Notes under the pieces: generated by a model | What the model saw: the letters and a program-made list of their open reading frames with translations, nothing else | What the model was told of the DNA's origin: nothing | Databases searched by the model: none | Translations under genes and position numbers: made by a program | Shown here: piece by piece, positions 1 to 5,230 of the stretch | Position numbering within the stretch: the first letter of the stretch is position 1 | Layout: each line of letters begins with the position of its first letter | DNA from: JAGTVG01 sp964389805 | GTDB lineage: Bacteria; Bacteroidota; Bacteroidia; Cytophagales; Cyclobacteriaceae | Length of the DNA stretch: 5,230 nt | Assembly: GCA_964389805.1 (NCBI GenBank) | Contig: CAYMFU010000006.1 | Location: forward strand, 1-5,230 | Reading direction: 5' to 3'

Positions 1-970
1 TATTTTTCCAGATGATAAAGAAAAAGAAATAACAGTCAAACTTAATACCCGCTACCAGGCTGCAAAGGGCATATTATCCTTAAAGTTACCAGTGGGATGG
101 AAAACAGAGCCTGAAAAGCAGGATTTTGATTTGAAACCTGAGGAAACTACATTTTATAGATTTAAATTATTTCCTTCAAAAGAATCATCGAAAGGATTTA
201 TACAGGCCGTTGCAGATGTTGAAGGAATGGAATATGATCGAAAATTAGTTACTATAGAATACGAACACTTTCCAAAACAGTCTATCTTTCTGCCAGCTAT
301 GGCCGAAGTCATGAAACTGGATATCCAGAAGAAAGGATCTAAAATAGCTTACATTAATGGTGCAGGTGATGAAGTGGGCCCGAACTTAGAACAGATTGGC
401 TATGAAGTGACCTATGTCGATGAAAGCAATATTCATTTATTGAACTTTCAGGATTACGATGCATTGGTATTTGGAATCATGGCATTTAATAATCACACAT
501 ACCTTGGAGATTATAATGATGAATTTCTGCGGTATATAGAAGATGGTGGTAATGTGATTGTCCAATATAACAATATTAGAATTGGTACCAAATCTCCAAT
601 CTTATTGCCCTACCCAATTGAATTTTCAGGAAGATCTGCCAGTGTGAGAGTGTCAGTAGAAGATGCTGAAGTACGAATATTACAGCCCGATCACGAAATT
701 CTTAATTCGCCCAATAAAATTATAACTGATGACTTCAATGGTTGGGTACAGGAACGGGGTTTGTACTTCCCAGTCAGTTGGGATGCCCATTATCAGGCGG
801 TGTTATCCAGTAATGATCCCGGTGATCAGGCTCTGGATGGAGGCTTACTGGTTGCAAAATACGGAAAAGGCTATTATATATATACCTCATATGCCTGGTT
901 CAGGCAGTTGCCAGCTGGTGTTCCCGGTGCATACAGGATATTTGCCAACCTGATTTCAATAGGAAAATAA
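1..970 (+). CDS. PIG-L/LmbE-family deacetylase, C-terminal part (NEW3-like plus ThuA/GATase1-like domains), 5'-truncated by window edge
   Basis: The reading frame is open from base 2 to a TAA at 968-970, giving 322 visible residues; the true start is off the left edge. A GTG at 92 can be read as a start but lies inside a conserved-looking beta domain (LKLPVGWKTEP), so I treat it as internal valine. Visible residues about 1-90 look like an NEW3 (alpha-galactosidase-associated) beta-sandwich. Residues about 112-322 look like a ThuA/class I glutamine-amidotransferase fold, with GAGDEVGPNLEQIGYEV near 120-136, a YDALVFGIMAFN strand and turn near 152-163, and a C-terminal RQLPAGVPGAYRIFANL near 301-317. 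This order and the closing motif are those I know from long Bacteroidota PIG-L deacetylases, which normally start with a zinc-binding AHPDDE catalytic domain and are usually exported. That catalytic part is not visible, so the deacetylase call rests on architecture. The substrate is unknown. It converges on leuB and has no evident link to the leucine genes. Confidence 0.8.
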   Translation, partial: IFPDDKEKEITVKLNTRYQAAKGILSLKLPVGWKTEPEKQDFDLKPEETTFYRFKLFPSKESSKGFIQAVADVEGMEYDRKLVTIEYEHFPKQSIFLPAMAEVMKLDIQKKGSKIAYINGAGDEVGPNLEQIGYEVTYVDESNIHLLNFQDYDALVFGIMAFNNHTYLGDYNDEFLRYIEDGGNVIVQYNNIRIGTKSPILLPYPIEFSGRSASVRVSVEDAEVRILQPDHEILNSPNKIITDDFNGWVQERGLYFPVSWDAHYQAVLSSNDPGDQALDGGLLVAKYGKGYYIYTSYAWFRQLPAGVPGAYRIFANLISIGK

Positions 971-1000
971 TTCAGTCTTCGCTATACATTAATTTTCTAA

Positions 1001-1041
1001 AGGGAATTCATTCGATAGCTTAGATATTATTAATGAATCCT
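1001..1041. terminator. Weak inverted repeat in the convergent gap; possible bidirectional terminator
   Basis: The left arm at 1001-1012 (AGGGAATTCATT) pairs with the right arm at 1032-1041 (AATGAATCCT) as 7 bp plus 3 bp, separated by a 2-nt bulge (GA at 1004-1005), around a 19-nt loop. It lies midway between two genes that end toward each other, which is where a shared terminator would be expected. The stem is AT-rich, the loop is long and neither side has a clear run of T, so it may be chance. The rest of 971-1104 shows no convincing ORF, RNA gene or other repeat. Confidence 0.2.
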
Positions 1042-1104
1042 ATTATAGGCGTATAAGTATCCTTGCCATCCAACACTGATTTATTTAAAACCTGTAGGAC
1101 CTGA

Positions 1105-2166
1105 TTAAATCTGACCTGCAATCCAATCTCCAATCTCTGAAGTAGAACTTGGTTTTACATTTTCAGCTATATCTTCAGTTACAACACCTTCAGCAAGCGA
1201 CTTGTTAACAGCCACTTTTATAGCTTCAGCTTCTTCTTTTAAATTGAAAGCATATTCAAACATCATGGCGGCAGAAAGTATGGTTCCATTCGGATTGGCG
1301 ATGTTTTTCCCAGCTGCTTGTGGGTAGGAACCATGGATAGGTTCGAAAACCGAAGTATGTACACCTATGGATGCAGAAGGGGACATCCCTAATGAGCCGG
1401 TTATTACACTGGCTTCATCAGTAAGTATATCTCCAAATAAATTCTCTGTTACTATTACATCAAATCCTTTGGGCCATTGGATAATCCGCATGGCGGCAGC
1501 ATCAACATATAGAAATTCCAATTCAACATCCGGATAGTCTTTTGCCATGTTCTGGATGGTTGAACGCCATAATCTTGAAGTGGCTAATATATTTGCTTTA
1601 TCGACTGCACAGAGTTTTTTATTTCTATCTTGGGCATATTCAAAGGCCAGCATAGCAATTCTTTCAATTTCTTCAACAGTATATATACAGGTGTCAAAAG
1701 CCTTTTGTCCATCTTCCGTTTTTCCTCTGGGTTCTCCAAAATAAATGCCCCCGGTTAATTCACGAATAGTTACAAAATCAGCACCATCAACGAGTTCAGT
1801 TTTTAGTGGTGAACGGTTAACCAGTGATTTGAAGGTGGAAGTAGGCCTGATATTGGCATAAAGGCCTAATTTTTTTCTCATTGCCAGTAAACCTTGCTCT
1901 GGTCTGATCTTAGCACCCGGATCATTATCATATTTCGGGTGCCCTATTGCCCCGAACAGAACAGCATCAGATGACATACATAGTTCATGCGTTTCGTCAG
2001 GGTAAGGATTTCCTGTCTTATCAATAGCAGCTGCGCCAACCAATCCATATTTGTAACTGATCTGATGCCCAAATTTTTTACAAACTGCGTCTGTTACTTT
2101 GACAGCCTGTTCAATTATTTCAGGTCCTATTCCATCGCCGGGTAAAACAGCTATATTTAATTTCAT
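1105..2166 (-). CDS. leuB: 3-isopropylmalate dehydrogenase LeuB
   Basis: This 353-residue cytoplasmic enzyme oxidatively decarboxylates 3-isopropylmalate to 2-oxoisocaproate using NAD+, with a divalent metal. The length is normal for the family. The N-terminus MKLNIAVLPGDGIGPEI is the usual first strand and glycine turn. The substrate-loop signature RPEQGLLAMRKKLGLYANIRP (residues 89-108) carries the E-x-x-L-L pattern (E90, L93, L94) typical of isopropylmalate rather than isocitrate dehydrogenases, with arginines R97, R107 and R135. Catalytic Y142 sits in LTGGIYFGEPRG and K190 in DKANIL. Metal ligands are D222 (YVDAAAM), D246 and D250 (GDILTDEAS). The cofactor loop reads HGSYPQAAG, so Q283 stands where the Thermus enzyme has an NAD-ribose-binding aspartate. 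The ATG is 1 nt after the stop of the upstream synthase, suggesting translational coupling. It appears to be the last gene of the operon. In the citramalate route the same enzyme type would also convert 3-methylmalate to 2-oxobutyrate. Confidence 0.96.
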   Translation of the reverse strand: MKLNIAVLPGDGIGPEIIEQAVKVTDAVCKKFGHQISYKYGLVGAAAIDKTGNPYPDETHELCMSSDAVLFGAIGHPKYDNDPGAKIRPEQGLLAMRKKLGLYANIRPTSTFKSLVNRSPLKTELVDGADFVTIRELTGGIYFGEPRGKTEDGQKAFDTCIYTVEEIERIAMLAFEYAQDRNKKLCAVDKANILATSRLWRSTIQNMAKDYPDVELEFLYVDAAAMRIIQWPKGFDVIVTENLFGDILTDEASVITGSLGMSPSASIGVHTSVFEPIHGSYPQAAGKNIANPNGTILSAAMMFEYAFNLKEEAEAIKVAVNKSLAEGVVTEDIAENVKPSSTSEIGDWIAGQI

Positions 2167-2167
2167 T

Positions 2168-3721
2168 TTAGACTATTACTTTATTCAATTCCAGTTCGTG
2201 TTCCAGGACATTAATCATTTTCATTGTTGCCTTTATCGCGGCCACCGTTTGATCGGGATCAAGGCCTCTGGTCTTGAATTCCTTCTCCGATTCCCAGGTG
2301 ATGACTGTTTCAACAAGAGCGTCAGTTCGTCCACCAGGAGGTATCGTTACAACATAATCGATCAATTTAGGTATTGGCTTCTCCAGTTTCCTATAGACTG
2401 CTTTGAGGGCATTCATGAACGCATCGTACTGTCCGTCTCCTGATGCATGTTCCTCGTACACTTTGCCATCGATTTCAATGCTTAGGCTTGTTATTGGTCT
2501 CAGCCCCAAAGCATGAGAAGTGGAATAATTTCTGAGTTTTATTTTTTGTTCTATTGTTTCACTTTTCAGTACATCAGAAATGATATAAGGAAGATCTTCT
2601 GTGGTAACGGTCTCCTTCTTGTCAGCCAATTCAATAATCTTTTCAGTAACTTTCTTCAGCGATTCAGCATCCAGGGTAATTCCCATTTCCTCAAGGTTTT
2701 TCCTGATATTAGCTTTGCCGGATGTTTTTCCTAAAGCGTATTTTCTGATCCTGCCAAAGCGTTCCGGCATTAGATCGTTGTGGTATAAATTGTCTTTATG
2801 ATCGCCATCAGCATGGATACCACTGCATTGTGTAAATACAAACTCTCCGATAAGAGGCTTATTGGTTGGGACACGGATACCGGAAAATGACTCAACCATC
2901 CTGCTGATCTTATTCAGTTTTGATTCCACAACCGTCATCTCAAAATTAAAATGATCCTTCACGACTGCCACCACGCTTGATAATGGGACATTCCCGGCAC
3001 GTTCGCCAAGACCATTCACCGTGGTATGCAAACATCTAATACCAGCCTTCAAAGCAGCAAATACATTGGCAGTTGCTAGATCGTAATCGTTATGTGCATG
3101 GTAATCAAAAGTTACGTCCGGGTATTTTTTTAAAATTCCAGTAAGAAATTCAAATGTTTCATCAGGCCCGAGTATCCCTAGCGTGTCAGGAAGCATGATC
3201 CGGTTTACATTCAGATCTTTTAAACCATTGATCATGAAATCGACATAGTCGGATGAGTTACGCATACCGTTAGACCAGTCTTCCAGATAAATATTGGTTG
3301 TGATTCCCAGTTTTGTTGCATATTCTACAGATTTAGCAATGTTTTCCAGGTGTTCCTCAGGCGTGTTCCTTAATTGTTGAGTCACATGCCTGTATGATCC
3401 TTTGCATAGAAGGTTTATTACTTTTCCACCAGCTTCATTAATCCAATCGAGGGACACTTTGTTATCTACAAATCCCAGAATTTCCACCCTGTCGATATAT
3501 CCATTTTCGTTGGCCCAATCTAGAACCTTTTTAGATCCCTGGAATTCACCTTCTGAAACCCTTGCAGAAGCAATCTCAATTCTGTCGACATTCACCTCAG
3601 AAAGAAGGATTTTGGCAATATTCAATTTTTCATTACTCGAAAATGATACCCCTGTAGTTTGCTCACCATCCCGGAGGGTGGTGTCCATTATGGTAATTAA
3701 TGATGATTTTTGATTTTTCAT
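2168..3721 (-). CDS. cimA: LeuA-family acyltransferase, probably (R)-citramalate synthase of the Leptospira type (alternative: 2-isopropylmalate synthase)
   Basis: This is a Claisen-type condensing enzyme using acetyl-CoA and a 2-oxoacid. From the ATG at 3721 it has 517 residues. A TIM-barrel HMGL-like domain (about 8-280) carries DTTLRDGEQ (13-21; R17, D18), metal ligands H208 and H210 in HAHND, and NGLGERAGN (236-244). A linker with SGIHADG (300-306) follows, then a LeuA-type dimeric regulatory domain (about 390-510) with GDGQYDAFMNAL and PPGGRTDALVET. The pyruvate-pocket residues I recall for Leptospira interrogans citramalate synthase (Leu81, Leu104, Tyr144, catalytic Glu146) are present as L82, L105, Y145 and E147. 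The isoleucine-site residues are also matched (Y432, D433, L453, Y456, I460, V470, P489, Q491). This favours pyruvate as substrate and isoleucine as feedback inhibitor; the comparison is from memory. Start choice: a TTG at 3746-3748 would add nine residues but overlap leuD by 17 nt, whereas the ATG lies 10 nt after the leuD stop, behind purine-rich CCAGAGAT. Databases may name such proteins 2-isopropylmalate synthase. Confidence 0.88.
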   Translation of the reverse strand: MKNQKSSLITIMDTTLRDGEQTTGVSFSSNEKLNIAKILLSEVNVDRIEIASARVSEGEFQGSKKVLDWANENGYIDRVEILGFVDNKVSLDWINEAGGKVINLLCKGSYRHVTQQLRNTPEEHLENIAKSVEYATKLGITTNIYLEDWSNGMRNSSDYVDFMINGLKDLNVNRIMLPDTLGILGPDETFEFLTGILKKYPDVTFDYHAHNDYDLATANVFAALKAGIRCLHTTVNGLGERAGNVPLSSVVAVVKDHFNFEMTVVESKLNKISRMVESFSGIRVPTNKPLIGEFVFTQCSGIHADGDHKDNLYHNDLMPERFGRIRKYALGKTSGKANIRKNLEEMGITLDAESLKKVTEKIIELADKKETVTTEDLPYIISDVLKSETIEQKIKLRNYSTSHALGLRPITSLSIEIDGKVYEEHASGDGQYDAFMNALKAVYRKLEKPIPKLIDYVVTIPPGGRTDALVETVITWESEKEFKTRGLDPDQTVAAIKATMKMINVLEHELELNKVIV

Positions 3722-3731
3722 ATCTCTGGAA

Positions 3732-4322
3732 TCAATCTTGTTCTTCAAATGCTTGGATTTTAGATTTCAGACTAAGTAAGTAGTCTATATCGTCGTAACC
3801 TTTTAACAGGCATTCCTTTTTATAAGGATTTATATCGAACTTGACAGAAGAGCTGGAATCCAGTATTGTAAATTGCTGGTTTTCAAGATCTACTTCAAAT
3901 TCTGCTTTCGTATTATTTTCTATAGTGTTAAATATTTGTTTTAGAAAATCAGCGCTTACCTGGACAGGAAGTAATCCGTTGTTTAGTGCATTGTTTTTAA
4001 ATATATCAGCAAAAAAACTTGATACTACCACCCGGAATCCATAGTCATAAAGAGCCCAGGCTGCGTGCTCCCGGCTGGATCCACTTCCGAAATTTTCACC
4101 TGCAACCAGGATCTCCCCCTGATACGTATCATTGTTCAATACAAAATCCTGTATCGGACCATCATTATTATCGTATCTCCAATCCCTGAAAAGATTATCG
4201 CCAAATCCTTTCCTTTCAATTGCTTTTAAGAACCTGGCTGGAATAATCTGATCCGTGTCAACATTTTCTATTGGTAGCGGAACTGCAGGAGAAATTAAGG
4301 TTTGAAATTTATCAATAGGCAT
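3732..4322 (-). CDS. leuD: 3-isopropylmalate dehydratase small subunit LeuD
   Basis: This 196-residue protein is the swivelling small subunit of the LeuCD isomerase, which interconverts 2- and 3-isopropylmalate through 2-isopropylmaleate in the cytoplasm. The length fits bacterial LeuD (about 200 residues). The N-terminal VDTDQIIPARFLK (21-33) is the classical LeuD signature. GENFGSGSSREHAAWAL (75-91) is the aconitase-swivel serine/arginine motif contributing substrate-binding residues, followed by the hydrophobic strand GFRVVVSSFFADIFKNNALN and NNGLLPV. No Fe-S ligands are expected here, since the cluster is on LeuC. The ATG at 4322 lies 12 nt after the leuC stop, preceded by purine-rich AGAGAAA. 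The TGA stop at 3732-3734 is 10 nt upstream of the preferred start of the synthase. Its position between leuC and the synthase indicates co-translation in one operon. The isomerase could also act on citramalate if the neighbour is a citramalate synthase. Confidence 0.97.
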   Translation of the reverse strand: MPIDKFQTLISPAVPLPIENVDTDQIIPARFLKAIERKGFGDNLFRDWRYDNNDGPIQDFVLNNDTYQGEILVAGENFGSGSSREHAAWALYDYGFRVVVSSFFADIFKNNALNNGLLPVQVSADFLKQIFNTIENNTKAEFEVDLENQQFTILDSSSSVKFDINPYKKECLLKGYDDIDYLLSLKSKIQAFEEQD

Positions 4323-4334
4323 TTTCTCTGTTCG

Positions 4335-5230
4335 TTATATGATTTCGCGTGGATCTGTTATTTTTCCGGTAATTGCCGTTGCAGCAGCAGTTAAAGGACT
4401 GGCAAGAATCGTTCTTGCACCAGGACCTTGCCTGCCCTCAAAATTTCTATTGGAGGTAGATACCGCATATTTCCCTGAGGGTATCTTATCATCGTTCATC
4501 GCCAGACAAGCAGAACAACCTGGTTGTCGCAGTCTGAAACCCGCTTCTTCAAGAATATCAACCAGGCCTTCTTCATAAGCCTGTTGTTCTACTTGTTTAG
4601 ATCCAGGTACGATCCAGGCTGTAATATTATCAGCCTTTTTTTTGCCTTTTACAAGCTGAGCGACTTCTCTGAGGTCTTCGATACGGCCGTTTGTACAACT
4701 TCCAACGAAAATATAATCCACATTTTTACCATTCATGCTTTCGCCAGGCTTGAAATCCATATATCCTAAAGATTTCAGATAGGTATCCTGACTTGCCGAA
4801 GCAATTTCTTTTACTTCCGGAATTGGTTTAGAAATATCCAATCCCATTCCTGGATTTGTCCCAAAGGTGACCATAGGGCCAATCTCTTCCGCTTTAAAAT
4901 TATATTCAAGATCGAAAACAGCACCGTCATCTGTTTTAAGCGTTTCCCAATAAGCTAAATTTTTTTCCCAATCGGCTCCTTCGGGAGCAAATTGTCTGCC
5001 TTTTATATATTCAAAAGTGGTCTCATCAGGGGCGATCATTCCCCCGCGGGCACCACTTTCAATACTCATATTGCAAATCGTCATTCGAGCTTCCATAGAT
5101 AGAGCCTCAATTGTGGAACCTGCATATTCAATGAAATAACCTGTGCCTCCGGCAGTACCTATCTTAGATATAATATATAATATGATATCTTTAGAAGTTA
5201 CCCCTTCATTCAGTTTACCATCGATGGATA
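4335..5230 (-). CDS. leuC: 3-isopropylmalate dehydratase large subunit LeuC, C-terminal ~297 residues (5' end off the right edge)
   Basis: The frame stays open from the TAA at 4335-4337 to the right edge, giving 297 visible residues; an ATG at 5094-5096 is internal. LeuC is the [4Fe-4S] aconitase-family large subunit that binds substrate and cluster and pairs with LeuD. All three cluster cysteines are visible: one in FVGSCTNGR (visible residue 178) and two in QPGCSACLAM (238 and 241). Their spacing of 60 and 3 residues equals that of E. coli C347, C407 and C410, implying about 170 N-terminal residues are missing. Other aconitase-family motifs include GTAGGTGYFIEYAG, ARGGMIAPDETTFEY, TFGTNPGM, STSNRNFEGRQG and the C-terminal YLASP-like ILASPLTAAATA. 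It is the most upstream gene seen here, so the operon promoter, any leader peptide and possibly leuA or ilv genes lie beyond 5230. Nothing suggests damage. Confidence 0.97.
   Translation of the reverse strand, partial: SIDGKLNEGVTSKDIILYIISKIGTAGGTGYFIEYAGSTIEALSMEARMTICNMSIESGARGGMIAPDETTFEYIKGRQFAPEGADWEKNLAYWETLKTDDGAVFDLEYNFKAEEIGPMVTFGTNPGMGLDISKPIPEVKEIASASQDTYLKSLGYMDFKPGESMNGKNVDYIFVGSCTNGRIEDLREVAQLVKGKKKADNITAWIVPGSKQVEQQAYEEGLVDILEEAGFRLRQPGCSACLAMNDDKIPSGKYAVSTSNRNFEGRQGPGARTILASPLTAAATAITGKITDPREII

Noticed and set aside
92..94. GTG at 92 as the true start of the plus-strand gene
   Set aside because: The frame is open to base 2 and the upstream codons continue a beta-domain pattern (TVKLNTRYQAAKGILSLKLP), so the gene begins off the window.
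1089..1118. Three copies of ACCTG near the leuB stop codon
   Set aside because: Five-base repeats at irregular spacing in a short region are expected by chance, and the last one is within coding sequence.
2099..2443. Open frame of 114 codons on the plus strand
   Set aside because: It is antisense to leuB and the synthase, whose protein motifs are unmistakable; its translation is low-complexity and Phe-rich with no recognisable domain.
3402..3713. Plus-strand frame of 103 codons over the 5' part of the synthase
   Set aside because: It lies entirely opposite the conserved catalytic barrel; its translation is Ser/Ile/Leu-rich and typical of antisense reading.
5094..5096. ATG at 5096 as the start of leuC
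   Set aside because: The frame continues to the window edge and encodes conserved LeuC sequence (GTAGGTGYFIEYAG); starting here would remove over 200 residues of the family's usual length.
5165..5195. Very AT-rich stretch (TATAATATATAATATG) considered as a promoter
   Set aside because: It lies within conserved leuC coding sequence (DIILYIISKIG) and its composition is explained by Ile, Leu and Tyr codons.

Overview
The window shows AT-leaning protein-coding DNA from a bacterium, most likely a member of the Bacteroidota. This placement is an inference. It rests on three observations: the leuC-leuD-(LeuA/CimA-family synthase)-leuB gene order, a LeuB carrying HGSYPQAAG in its cofactor loop, and the C-terminal half of a long PIG-L type deacetylase in the multidomain form common in that phylum. 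No rRNA, mobile element or other marker is present to name a genus.

Layout. Bases 1-970 (plus strand) hold the 3' part of one gene whose start lies off the left edge: an NEW3-like beta domain followed by a ThuA/GATase1-like domain, matching the C-terminal half of PIG-L/LmbE-family deacetylases. Bases 971-1104 are a short convergent intergenic gap with one weak inverted repeat. From 1105 to the right edge everything is on the minus strand and forms a tight operon, transcribed right to left: leuC (5' end off the right edge), leuD, a LeuA-family acyltransferase, then leuB. Gaps are 12, 10 (with the preferred start) and 1 nt. The operon promoter and leader must lie beyond 5230, so nothing can be said about attenuation or operator control.

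How the genes work together. LeuC and LeuD form the Fe-S isomerase that moves the hydroxyl group of 2-isopropylmalate, or of citramalate. LeuB oxidatively decarboxylates the product. The synthase between them is the point of interest. It sits where leuA would be expected, but its pocket and regulatory residues match the Leptospira-type (R)-citramalate synthase (acetyl-CoA + pyruvate, isoleucine-inhibited) rather than classical 2-isopropylmalate synthase. If so, LeuCD and LeuB serve two routes: leucine, with a separate leuA outside the window, and the threonine-independent isoleucine route via citraconate, 3-methylmalate and 2-oxobutyrate. Otherwise this is an ordinary metabolic region, and I see no sign of a defence, mobile or otherwise undescribed system.
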